Part shown: positions 47,473 through 55,622 of the stretch, in pieces
Numbering within the stretch: the stretch's first letter is position 1
How the letters are laid out: each line of letters opens with the position of its first letter
Assembly (NCBI RefSeq): GCF_014901205.1
Contig: NZ_JACNMU010000010.1
Span: 124,001 to 188,000, forward strand
Direction: 5' to 3'
Length of the DNA stretch: 64,000 bases
From: Meridianimarinicoccus sp. MJW13
GTDB lineage: Bacteria > Pseudomonadota > Alphaproteobacteria > Rhodobacterales > Rhodobacteraceae
Translations under genes and position numbers: made by a program
Notes under the pieces: generated by a model
What the model saw: the letters and a program-made list of their open reading frames with translations, nothing else
What the model was told of the DNA's origin: nothing
Databases searched by the model: none

Positions 47473-49446
47473 TTGGCATCAACTGCCCAGGCCGCCGGGG
47501 AACTGGCGTCCATTCCGCGTATTCTGGCCCGCAATGCGGCCCACTATGGGGATCGCCCGGCCTATCGGGAAAAAGATCTCGGCATCTGGCAGGCCTGGAC
47601 CTGGGCCGAGGCCGCTGCCGAAATCGAGGCGCTTGCGCTGGGGTTCATGACCCTTGGCGCGCAACCCGGTGACAAGATCGCCATCATCGGCCGCAACCGC
47701 CCGGCGCTGTACTGGGCGATGATTTCGGCGCAGATGGTCGGCGCGGTACCGGTGCCGCTGTACCAGGATGCGGTGGGCGACGAGATCGCCTTCGTTCTGG
47801 AACATTGCGAAGCCCGTTTCGTCGTCGCCGGCGACCAGGAGCAGGTCGACAAGATGGTGGACGTGAAGGACAGCCTTCGCCACCTTGAGCACATCATCTA
47901 TCTGGATCCGCGCGGCCTGCGGAAATACGACCACCAGCATCTGACCGCCTATACCGAGTTGCAGAACAAGGGCCGCGATGCTCGCGACGCGTTCCAGCCC
48001 GAGATCAAGCGCCGTACGGATGCTCTGGGCTATGACGACACCTGCGTGATGCTCTACACCTCGGGCACCACGGGGCGGCCCAAGGGCGTGGTCCTGTCAA
48101 ACCGCAACATCATCGAAACCGCCAAGAATTCTGCCGAATTCGATCATCTGCGCCAGTCCGAAGAAATCCTTGCCTATCTGCCCATGGCCTGGGTCGGGGA
48201 TTTCATCTTCTCGGTCGGGCAGGCGATGTGGTGCGGGTTCTGCGTGAACTGTCCCGAAAGCGCGGACACGATGATGACCGACATGCGCGAGATCGGGCCA
48301 ACCTATTACTTCGCCCCGCCGCGGGTGTTCGAGGCCAAGCTGACCTCGGTCATGATCCGGATGGAGGACGCGGGTCGTTTCAAGCGCTGGCTGTTCAAGA
48401 GATACATGGCCGTGGCCCACCGCGTTGGCCCGGCAATTCTGGATGGCAAACCCGTGTCGGGCGGCGACCGGATGGCCTATCGGCTGGGCGAGATCTTTGT
48501 CTATGGCCCGCTGAAGAACACGCTGGGCCTGTCGCGGGTGCGCGTCGGCTACACGGCGGGCGAGGCCATCGGGCCGGAGATTTTCGACTTCTACCGCTCT
48601 CTTGGGATCAACCTGAAGCAATTGTACGGGCAGACCGAGGCTTCAGTTTTTATCACCCAGCAGCGCGACGGCGAGGTCTTCTCGGACACCGTCGGCACGC
48701 CGACACCGGGGGTCGAATTGCGCATCGACGATGCCACGCGCGAGGTCTTCTACCGCTCGCCGGGCGTTTTCGTGGAATACTATCGCAACGCGGAAAGCAC
48801 CGCCTCGACCAAGGATGCCGAGGGCTGGGTGGCCACGGGGGACGCCGGGTTCATCGACCCCGAGTCCGGGCATCTGCGCATCATCGACCGCGCCAAGGAC
48901 GTGGGCGAAATGGCCGATGGCCGCCTGTTCGCGCCGAAATACGTCGAGAACAAGCTGAAGTTCTATCCCGATATTCTGGAAGTGGTGGTCTTTGGCAATG
49001 GCCGCGACCGCTGCACCGCCTTCATCAACATCGACCTGACCGCCGTCGGCAACTGGGCCGAGCGCAACAACATCGCCTATGGCTCGTATCAGGAACTGGC
49101 CGGCCATCCCAAGGTGCTGGATACGATCCAGTCCCACGTGGAAGAGGTCAACGCCAGCCTTGCCAATGATGCCATGCTGTCGGGCTGCCAGATCCACAGA
49201 TTCCTTGTGCTGCACAAGGAGTTGGATGCCGACGATGGTGAGTTGACCCGGACCCGCAAGGTGCGCCGGCGCATCATCGAAGAGAAATTCGCCGATCTGA
49301 TCGCGGGGCTTTACGACGGGTCCGAGAAGGTCTCGACCGTCACCGAAGTGACGTATGAGGATGGGCGCAAGGGCTCGATCAGCGCGACGCTGGAACTGCG
49401 CGACGCCAAGGTCTACCCGACAGAGAACAGGATGGCCGCCGAATGA
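47473..49446 (+). CDS. AMP-binding long-chain-type acyl-CoA synthetase
   Basis: A 657-residue adenylating enzyme. The P-loop is MLYTSGTTGRPKGVVLSN, then YGQTEAS, GWVATGDAGFI and a C-terminal lysine region TRTRKVRRRI. It resembles long-chain acyl-CoA synthetases, but the acid is unknown. I chose the TTG at 47473, which has GGGAGGGA 7 bases upstream; the in-frame ATG at 47401 would overlap the promoter. Its stop overlaps the next gene, an ABC ATPase (ATGA), tying it to the transporter. Confidence 0.88.
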   Translation: MASTAQAAGELASIPRILARNAAHYGDRPAYREKDLGIWQAWTWAEAAAEIEALALGFMTLGAQPGDKIAIIGRNRPALYWAMISAQMVGAVPVPLYQDAVGDEIAFVLEHCEARFVVAGDQEQVDKMVDVKDSLRHLEHIIYLDPRGLRKYDHQHLTAYTELQNKGRDARDAFQPEIKRRTDALGYDDTCVMLYTSGTTGRPKGVVLSNRNIIETAKNSAEFDHLRQSEEILAYLPMAWVGDFIFSVGQAMWCGFCVNCPESADTMMTDMREIGPTYYFAPPRVFEAKLTSVMIRMEDAGRFKRWLFKRYMAVAHRVGPAILDGKPVSGGDRMAYRLGEIFVYGPLKNTLGLSRVRVGYTAGEAIGPEIFDFYRSLGINLKQLYGQTEASVFITQQRDGEVFSDTVGTPTPGVELRIDDATREVFYRSPGVFVEYYRNAESTASTKDAEGWVATGDAGFIDPESGHLRIIDRAKDVGEMADGRLFAPKYVENKLKFYPDILEVVVFGNGRDRCTAFINIDLTAVGNWAERNNIAYGSYQELAGHPKVLDTIQSHVEEVNASLANDAMLSGCQIHRFLVLHKELDADDGELTRTRKVRRRIIEEKFADLIAGLYDGSEKVSTVTEVTYEDGRKGSISATLELRDAKVYPTENRMAAE

Positions 49447-50264
49447 CCGCCTTTCCCGAAGAGAGCTTCGTCACCCCGGATGGCCGCACCATCGGTGGTG
49501 TGATGATGGAGATGCGCAACATCACCTTGCGGTTTGGCGGTGTGATCGCGATCAAGGACATCAGCTTTGACATCCGCGAGGGCGAGATCCGTGCCATCAT
49601 CGGGCCGAACGGCGCCGGCAAGTCGTCGATGCTGAATGTGATCAGCGGGTTCTACAATCCGCAGGAAGGCGACGTACTGTTCCACGGCAAGAAACGGCCG
49701 CCGATGCGCCCCTATCAGGTGGCGCGTCAGGGCATTGCCCGTACCTTCCAGAACATCGCGCTGTTCGATGGCATGTCGGTGCTGGACAACATCATGACCG
49801 GCCGGCTGACCCATATGAAAACCGGTCTGCTGGAGCAGGCGATCTGGTGGGGCAAGGCCGAGCGTGAAGAGGTGGCCAACCGCCGCAAGGTCGAGGAAAT
49901 CATTGACTTTCTTGAGATCGAACACATCCGCAAGACGCCGGTGGGCCGCCTGCCTTATGGCCTGAAGAAGCGGGTCGAATTGGCCCGCGCGCTGGCCGCC
50001 GAGCCGAAGATCCTGTTGCTGGACGAGCCCATGGCGGGCATGAATGTCGAGGAGAAGGAGGACATGTGCCGCTTCATCCTGGATGTGAACGACGAATTCG
50101 GCACCACCATCGCCCTGATCGAACACGACATGGGCGTGGTGATGGATTTGTCCGACCGGGTGGTGGTGATGGATTACGGCAAGAAGATCGGCGACGGCAC
50201 CCCCGACGAGGTGCGCGCCAGCAAAGAGGTCATCGATGCCTACCTGGGGGTGGCCCATGACTGA
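49443..50264 (+). CDS. LivG-like ABC transporter ATP-binding protein
   Basis: A 273-residue ATPase with Walker A GPNGAGKSS, the Q-loop region IARTFQNIALF, Walker B ILLLDEPMAGM and the switch His in ALIEHDMGVV. The signature reads LPYGLKKRVELA, a variant of the LivG LSYG form. One of two ATPases of a branched-chain-amino-acid-type importer. Begins within the synthetase stop. Confidence 0.92.
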   Translation: MTAFPEESFVTPDGRTIGGVMMEMRNITLRFGGVIAIKDISFDIREGEIRAIIGPNGAGKSSMLNVISGFYNPQEGDVLFHGKKRPPMRPYQVARQGIARTFQNIALFDGMSVLDNIMTGRLTHMKTGLLEQAIWWGKAEREEVANRRKVEEIIDFLEIEHIRKTPVGRLPYGLKKRVELARALAAEPKILLLDEPMAGMNVEEKEDMCRFILDVNDEFGTTIALIEHDMGVVMDLSDRVVVMDYGKKIGDGTPDEVRASKEVIDAYLGVAHD

Positions 50265-50365
50265 GATCTGCCGCCCGAACGCCCGTTGGACATCGTCTGG
50301 AATCCGTCTGGCCGGTGTATTGCGACCGAAACACTTGGACATCCCCGCGAATGGAGGCCGTTCCC

Positions 50366-51352
50366 ATGCCTGATCAGGTTCTTTTCGCCATGGAGGTCAT
50401 GCTCAACGGCCTGATGGCCGGGGTCATGTACGCGCTCGTCGCGCTTGGCTTCGTGCTCATCTACAAGGCCTCGGGCATCTTCAACTATTCGCAGGGCGTG
50501 ATGGCCCTGTTCGCCGCGCTGACGCTGGTCGGCATCCAGCAGGGACAGGTGCCATTCGCGCACCTCATCAACGCGGTCTTCGGCACCGAGATCCATCACT
50601 TCGGCTGGCACTTGCCCGCCATCGTGGCCATCATCCTGACCATCGGGGTGATGATCGGGCTCGCCATCCTGATCGAACACTTCGTGCTGAAACACCTGGT
50701 CAACCAGGAGCCGATCATCCTGTTCATGGCCACCATCGGGCTGGCCTATTTTCTGGAAGGGGTCGGCGACCTGATGTGGGGGTCGGACATCAAGAAGATG
50801 GATGTGGGGCTGCCGCAAGGCCTATCCGAGTTCATCGACACGACCACCTACAACTGGTTCGGCTACGGGTTCTTCATCGACCGGCTGGACATTGCCGCCA
50901 CGATCATCGCCGCGATCCTCGTGGCCGGGCTGGTGGCCTTTTCGCAATACACCAAGCAGGGCCGGGCGCTGCGCGCGGTGGCCGACGATCACCAGGCAGC
51001 GCTGTCGGTGGGGATCTCGCTGCAGTTCATCTGGGTGCTGGTCTGGTCCATCGCCGGTTTCGTGGCGCTGGTCGCGGGCATCATGTGGGGCACGAAATCG
51101 GGGGTGCAGTTCTCGCTGTCGCTGATCGCGCTGAAGGCCCTGCCGGTGCTGATGCTGGGCGGCTTCACATCGATTCCCGGCGCCATCGTCGGCGGGTTGA
51201 TCATCGGCGTCGGCGAGAAGCTGTTCGAGTTCATGATTGGCCCGCTTGTGGGCGGCGCCACCGAGAACTGGTTCGCCTATGTTCTGGCGCTTTTGTTCCT
51301 TGTTTTCAGGCCACAAGGCCTGTTCGGCGAAAAGATTATCGAGCGAGTATGA
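50366..51352 (+). CDS. LivH-like ABC transporter permease
   Basis: A 328-residue permease with about eight membrane segments (LNGLMAGVMYALVALGFVLI at the N-terminus). The LivH loop motif RALRAVADDHQAALSVGI couples to the ATPase. GGAGG lies before the ATG at 50366; an in-frame ATG at 50351 is possible. About 100 bases separate it from the LivG-like gene. Confidence 0.92.
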   Translation: MPDQVLFAMEVMLNGLMAGVMYALVALGFVLIYKASGIFNYSQGVMALFAALTLVGIQQGQVPFAHLINAVFGTEIHHFGWHLPAIVAIILTIGVMIGLAILIEHFVLKHLVNQEPIILFMATIGLAYFLEGVGDLMWGSDIKKMDVGLPQGLSEFIDTTTYNWFGYGFFIDRLDIAATIIAAILVAGLVAFSQYTKQGRALRAVADDHQAALSVGISLQFIWVLVWSIAGFVALVAGIMWGTKSGVQFSLSLIALKALPVLMLGGFTSIPGAIVGGLIIGVGEKLFEFMIGPLVGGATENWFAYVLALLFLVFRPQGLFGEKIIERV

Positions 51353-51490
51353 CCATGTTGCTGGAAAATGCTGCAGCGCAGCAAAAATGCATGGCAGATA
51401 TGCGCTTGACGCATGGGGGGCGAGTGGGGCAATCTCCGCCCGCAACGGAATGCCGCGTATTGGCGGCACAGTTGTCAAGGGATACATTGG

Positions 51491-51739
51491 ATGAAGAAAA
51501 TCTGGGCCATCGTCACGGTTGTCGGCTTCACGGCGTTCTGGACTTATGGGTTCATCGCGGCAGCTGGCGTGATGGGCGACCGGTCCACGCATCCGATCAC
51601 TTTCGTCCTTTGCCTGCTGGGTCTCGGTGCCGGTCTGTTTGGCTGGGTCCAGATCATGCGCCTGTCGCCACGGATGCACGGGCGTCGCGCGGCGGCACGG
51701 GCGCGGCTGGAAGAGGAGTACCAGCAAGCCACGAGTTGA
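51491..51739 (+). CDS. small two-helix membrane protein between the Liv permease genes
   Basis: An 82-residue protein: MKKIWAIVTVVGFTAFWTYG (helix 1), ITFVLCLLGLGAGLFGW (helix 2), then a basic helical tail (RRAAARARLEEEYQQ). AAGGGAT precedes the ATG at 51491. I do not recognise a family; its location inside the transporter operon suggests an accessory role, but this is inference. Confidence 0.68.
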   Translation: MKKIWAIVTVVGFTAFWTYGFIAAAGVMGDRSTHPITFVLCLLGLGAGLFGWVQIMRLSPRMHGRRAAARARLEEEYQQATS

Positions 51740-51823
51740 CGTCTGCTGCGCGAGGAGGAGCGAGCGGCGGACATGTGATCGTAGTGCACGCGGTGCTTTC
51801 AGGCCCGCTGGCTGCGCACGATC

Positions 51824-51869
51824 AAACGGGTGGGACTTCCGGTGGAGGCTGGAAGTCCCATTCCCGTTT
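51824..51869 (+). other. long stable hairpin inside the Liv operon
   Basis: AAACGGG-TGGGACTTCC pairs with GGAAGTCCCA-TT-CCCGTTT, giving 17 base pairs with a 2-base bulge and a 10-base loop. It lies in the 299-base gene-free stretch (51740-52038) before the LivM-like gene. No U-run follows. I see no other feature in this stretch. Confidence 0.7.
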
Positions 51870-52038
51870 CCGGGGGGGCGTTCCGGCCCGATCCACCTGC
51901 TTTACCCCCGCAACAAACACCAAGAAAACCAATGCACATCAAGGGATTGACCTGAACCGTCGGCTTTGGCCGGTCGGGTCGTATCCCTGTTCCCGGACCG
52001 GGGCGCCGCGCCCCGCGGCGGCCTGAGGAGGAGCGGAG

Positions 52039-53115
52039 ATGTTTTACCGTGAAGCGGGTGACTTCAAGACCAGCTATGTCGCCGACAACCAGACCTTTCC
52101 CATCGCCTTCGACCGCTACCGCTATTACGCGGTGCTGGCGGTGGCTTTCCTGGTGGTGCCGTTCATCGTCAACGACTATTGGGCCAACGCGGTCCTTCTG
52201 CCGTTCCTGATCTGGGCGATCGCGGCCATCGGGCTCAACATCCTGACCGGGTACTGCGGGCAGGTCAGCCTTGGCACCGGCGGCTTCATGGCCGTGGGCG
52301 CCTATGCCTGCTACAAGTTCATGACCGCGTTTCCGGATCTCAACATCGCGTTCTGCGTGCTGTTGGGCGGGGCGGTCACGGCTTTGGTGGGCGTGCTGTT
52401 CGGCCTGCCGAGCCTGCGAATCAAGGGCTTCTACCTGGCGGTGGCGACGCTGGCGGCGCAGTTCTTCCTGGTCTGGCTTTTCAACCGGGTGCCGTGGTTC
52501 TACAACTATTCCGCTTCGGGCCAGATCAGCGCGCCCGAGCGCACCGTCTTTGGCGTGCCGGTCACCGGTCCCAACACCAGCGCCTGGGCAACCTATCTGT
52601 TCTGCCTGGTGTTCCTGGTGGTGCTGGCCTGGCTGGCGCGCAACCTGACACGCGGCACCGTGGGCCGCACCTGGATGTCGATCCGCGACATGGATATCGC
52701 CGCCGAGATCATCGGGGTGAACCCGCTGCGCGCCAAGCTGACCGCCTTTGCCGCGTCGTCGTTCTTCGTGGGGATCGCCGGGGCGCTGTTCTTCTCGGTC
52801 TACCTGGGCGCGGTCGAGGTCGGCGAGGCTTTCGGCATCAACAAGTCGTTCCTGGTGCTGTTCATGATCATCATCGGCGGGCTGGGGTCGATCTTCGGAT
52901 CGCTGGCCGGGGCCGCCTTCATGGTGCTGCTGCCGGTGCTGCTGAAAAACGTGCTGGTCGGCGGCTTCGGCTGGGACACGGCGCTGGCGGCGCATCTGGA
53001 ACTGGTCATCGTCGGGGCGCTGATCATCGGCTTCCTGATCGCCGAGCCGCATGGGTTGGCCCGGCTGTGGGAGCTTGCAAAGGAAAAACTGCGGCTGTGG
53101 CCTTTCCCGCACTGA
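52039..53115 (+). CDS. LivM-like ABC transporter permease
   Basis: A 358-residue permease with about ten membrane segments. It has GLNILTGYCGQVSLGTGGFMAVGAY in two adjoining parts and the coupling loop WMSIRDMDIAAEIIGVNPLR, both LivM traits. Purine-rich GAGGAGGAG precedes the ATG at 52039. Second permease of the importer. Confidence 0.92.
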   Translation: MFYREAGDFKTSYVADNQTFPIAFDRYRYYAVLAVAFLVVPFIVNDYWANAVLLPFLIWAIAAIGLNILTGYCGQVSLGTGGFMAVGAYACYKFMTAFPDLNIAFCVLLGGAVTALVGVLFGLPSLRIKGFYLAVATLAAQFFLVWLFNRVPWFYNYSASGQISAPERTVFGVPVTGPNTSAWATYLFCLVFLVVLAWLARNLTRGTVGRTWMSIRDMDIAAEIIGVNPLRAKLTAFAASSFFVGIAGALFFSVYLGAVEVGEAFGINKSFLVLFMIIIGGLGSIFGSLAGAAFMVLLPVLLKNVLVGGFGWDTALAAHLELVIVGALIIGFLIAEPHGLARLWELAKEKLRLWPFPH

Positions 53116-53179
53116 GGGGGCCCACCGCCCGTGCCGGTTGGAAGATCGGCACGGAACAAACAACAGGGAGGAAACTGAC

Positions 53180-54457
53180 ATGAAGAAATTGACAGCATTG
53201 GCGCTGATGGGCGCATTGGCGAGCGGTCCGGCGCTGGCGGATCTGGTGTTCCCGGATCTCAGCTATCGGACCGGACCCTACGCGGCGGGCGGCATTCCGT
53301 TCTCGGACGGATACCAGGACTATTTTGCCCTGGTGAACGCGCGCGACGGCGGCATCGGCGGCGCGCAGGCACGGGTCATCGAATGCGAGACCGGCTACAA
53401 CACCGAAAAAGGTGTCGAATGCTACGAGGCGACCAAGGGCGAAGGCGCGTTGGTCTATCAGCCGCTGTCCACCGGCATCACCTACCAGCTGATCCCCAAG
53501 GTCACCGCCGATGGCATTCCGCTGCACACCATGGGCTACGGGCGCACCTCGGCGGCCAACGGCAAGGTGTTCAGCCATGTGTTCAACTATCCGGCGAACT
53601 ATTGGGACGCGGCCAGTGTGGCCATCAGGTACCTGCTGAGCGAGAACGGCGACAGCCTGGACGGCAAGAAGATCGTGCTGCTGTACCACAACTCGGCCTA
53701 TGGCAAGGAACCGATCCGCACCCTTGAGGAGCTGTCGAAGAAATACGGCTTCGATCTGACCACCATCGCCGTGGATCATCCCGGCCAGGAGCAGAAAAGC
53801 CAGTGGCTGCAGATTCGCCGCGAGCGTCCCGACTATGTCGTGATGTGGGGCTGGGGCGTGATGAACCAGGTTGCCGTTCAGGAAGCCGCCAACATCCGCT
53901 TCCCGATGGAAAACTTCATCGGCAACTGGTGGGCCGGCGCCGAGCATGACGTGACGCCGGCGGGCGAAGCGGCCAATGGCTACAAGGCGCTGAACATGAA
54001 CAAGGTGGGCGATCTGCCGGTGTTCGCCGACATCAAGACCCATGTGCATGATGCCGGGATGGCGGCCGGGGACGGCTCCAACCTGGGATCGGTGCTGTAT
54101 ACCCGCGGCATGTACGCGGCGATGCTGGCCGTGGAAGCGGCCAAGACCGCGCAGGAACTTCACGGCACCGCCGACATCACCGCCGCGCAGATGCGGGACG
54201 GCATGGAAGCGCTGGAGATGACCGCGGCCAAGATGGAAGCCCTGGGCATGGCGGGCATCGGGCCGGAGTTCAGCGTGTCCTGCGAGAACCACGGCGGATC
54301 GGGCATGGGCATCGTCCAGCAATGGGACGCGAGCGCCAAGGTCTGGGTGCCGCTGACCGATTTCATCGCCCCCGAGGATGATGTGACCGGACCGCTGGTG
54401 ATCGAGGACTCGGAGGCCTTTGCCGCCGAGAACAACATCGCGGCGCGCTGCGAGTAA
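53180..54457 (+). CDS. ABC transporter substrate-binding protein (Liv/Leu-type)
   Basis: A 425-residue periplasmic binding protein with a signal peptide (MKKLTALALMGALASGPALA). The mature part begins DLVFPDLSYRTGPYAAGGIP and has the type I bilobal pattern. It is longer than LivJ/LivK (about 345-370 mature). Binding residues suggesting amino acids are not obvious, so the ligand is open. GGGAGGAAA lies before the ATG at 53180. Confidence 0.9.
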   Translation: MKKLTALALMGALASGPALADLVFPDLSYRTGPYAAGGIPFSDGYQDYFALVNARDGGIGGAQARVIECETGYNTEKGVECYEATKGEGALVYQPLSTGITYQLIPKVTADGIPLHTMGYGRTSAANGKVFSHVFNYPANYWDAASVAIRYLLSENGDSLDGKKIVLLYHNSAYGKEPIRTLEELSKKYGFDLTTIAVDHPGQEQKSQWLQIRRERPDYVVMWGWGVMNQVAVQEAANIRFPMENFIGNWWAGAEHDVTPAGEAANGYKALNMNKVGDLPVFADIKTHVHDAGMAAGDGSNLGSVLYTRGMYAAMLAVEAAKTAQELHGTADITAAQMRDGMEALEMTAAKMEALGMAGIGPEFSVSCENHGGSGMGIVQQWDASAKVWVPLTDFIAPEDDVTGPLVIEDSEAFAAENNIAARCE

Positions 54458-54499
54458 ATCCCTCTGCCCCGGCGGCGGCACTGGCTGCCGCCGGGGCGC

Positions 54500-54523
54500 A
54501 TGAGTATTTTTGCCAAGAAGAAA
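54500..54523 (+). repeat. dispersed repeat core, copy 4
   Basis: ATGAGTATTTTTGCCAAGAA plus GAAA, identical over 23 bases to the string inside purH. It lies between the binding-protein gene and the LivF-like gene. The CCTCCGGCGGG half of the larger repeat is absent. Confidence 0.65.
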
Positions 54524-54560
54524 CAGGGGCCGCTGCGCCCCGGATCAGACGAGGATCGCC

Positions 54561-55388
54561 ATGCTGGATGCCACTGCCGAGACCCGGGAGACGCTTCTGG
54601 AGGTCAACAACATCGAGGTGATCTACAACCATGTGATCCTGGTGCTGAAAGGGGTCAGCCTGAGCGTACCCAAGGGCGGCATCACCGCGCTGCTGGGCGG
54701 CAATGGGGCTGGCAAGACCACGACGCTGAAAGCGGTGTCGAACCTGCTGCATTCCGAGCGTGGCGAGGTCACCAAGGGCTCGATCCACTATCAGGGCGAG
54801 CGTGTGCAGGGGCTGGACCCCGCGACGCTGGTCAAGCGCGGCGTCATCCAGGTCATGGAAGGCCGCCATTGCTTCGAGCATCTGACGGTGGAGGAGAACC
54901 TGCTGACCGGCGCCTATACGCGGCGCGACGGCTCGGCCGCGATCAACAAGGATCTGGAGCTGGTCTATCACTACTTCCCGCGTCTGAAGGAGCGGCGACG
55001 GTCGCAGGCGGGCTATACCTCGGGCGGCGAGCAGCAGATGGTGGCCATGGGGCGGGCGATGATGGCGCGGCCCGCGTGCATCCTGCTGGACGAGCCGTCG
55101 ATGGGGTTGGCGCCGCAGCTGGTGGAAGAGATCTTCGGCATCGTGAAGACGCTGAACGAGCAGGAGGGCGTGAGCTTCCTTCTGGCCGAACAGAACACCA
55201 CGGTGGCGCTGCGCTATGCCCACTACGGCTATATCCTTGAGTCCGGACGCGTGGTGATGGACGGCCCGGCCAAGGAATTGCTGGAAAACCCGGATGTGAA
55301 GGAATTCTACCTCGGCGTTTCGGAAGAGGGCCGCAAGAGTTTCCGGGATGTGCGGTCCTACCGCCGCCGCAAGCGCTGGTTGAGCTGA
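54561..55388 (+). CDS. LivF-like ABC transporter ATP-binding protein
   Basis: A 275-residue ATPase with Walker A GGNGAGKTT, signature TSGGEQQMVAMGRAMM (usual LSGGEQQ), Walker B ILLDEPSMGLAP and a LLAEQNTTVAL switch region. It completes the importer with the LivG-like ATPase, two permeases and binding protein. The ATG at 54561 follows ACGAGGATCGCC. The C-terminus is longer and basic (YRRRKRW). Confidence 0.92.
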   Translation: MLDATAETRETLLEVNNIEVIYNHVILVLKGVSLSVPKGGITALLGGNGAGKTTTLKAVSNLLHSERGEVTKGSIHYQGERVQGLDPATLVKRGVIQVMEGRHCFEHLTVEENLLTGAYTRRDGSAAINKDLELVYHYFPRLKERRRSQAGYTSGGEQQMVAMGRAMMARPACILLDEPSMGLAPQLVEEIFGIVKTLNEQEGVSFLLAEQNTTVALRYAHYGYILESGRVVMDGPAKELLENPDVKEFYLGVSEEGRKSFRDVRSYRRRKRWLS

Positions 55389-55396
55389 GACCGGCG

Positions 55397-55609
55397 GTGT
55401 CTGAGATCCGGACTACGGCGCGGCTGACCTGCCCCGAGTGCGGGCAGGTGGAGGTGTTGACCATGCCGACCGACGCTTGCCAGTGGTTCCATGAATGCCG
55501 CAACTGCCGGACCGTGTTGCGCCCCTTGCCGGGGGATTGCTGCGTGTTCTGTTCCTATGCCGATGTGCCTTGCCCGCCGATTCAGGCCGGGTCGGGCTGC
55601 TGTTTCTGA
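55397..55609 (+). CDS. GDCCVxC-domain small protein
   Basis: A 70-residue cysteine-rich protein (GTG start): LTCPECGQVEVL, FHECRNCRTVL, then GDCCVFCSYADVPCPPIQ. This is the family named after its GDCCVxC motif, some members of which are selenoproteins; here all positions are Cys codons. Two CxxC pairs suggest metal or redox function. It sits between the LivF-like gene and the ligase gene, 8 bases after the former. Confidence 0.85.
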   Translation: MSEIRTTARLTCPECGQVEVLTMPTDACQWFHECRNCRTVLRPLPGDCCVFCSYADVPCPPIQAGSGCCF

Positions 55610-55622
55610 GGGGAAGTGACCG

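Noticed and set aside
54500-55240. Frame starting MSIFAKKK in the 54.5 kb repeat and running over the LivF-like gene
   Set aside because: It uses another frame of a well-conserved ATPase gene; only the first codons match the repeat.
55536-55560. Selenocysteine in the GDCCVxC protein
   Set aside because: All motif positions are TGC or TGT codons and the frame has no internal TGA.
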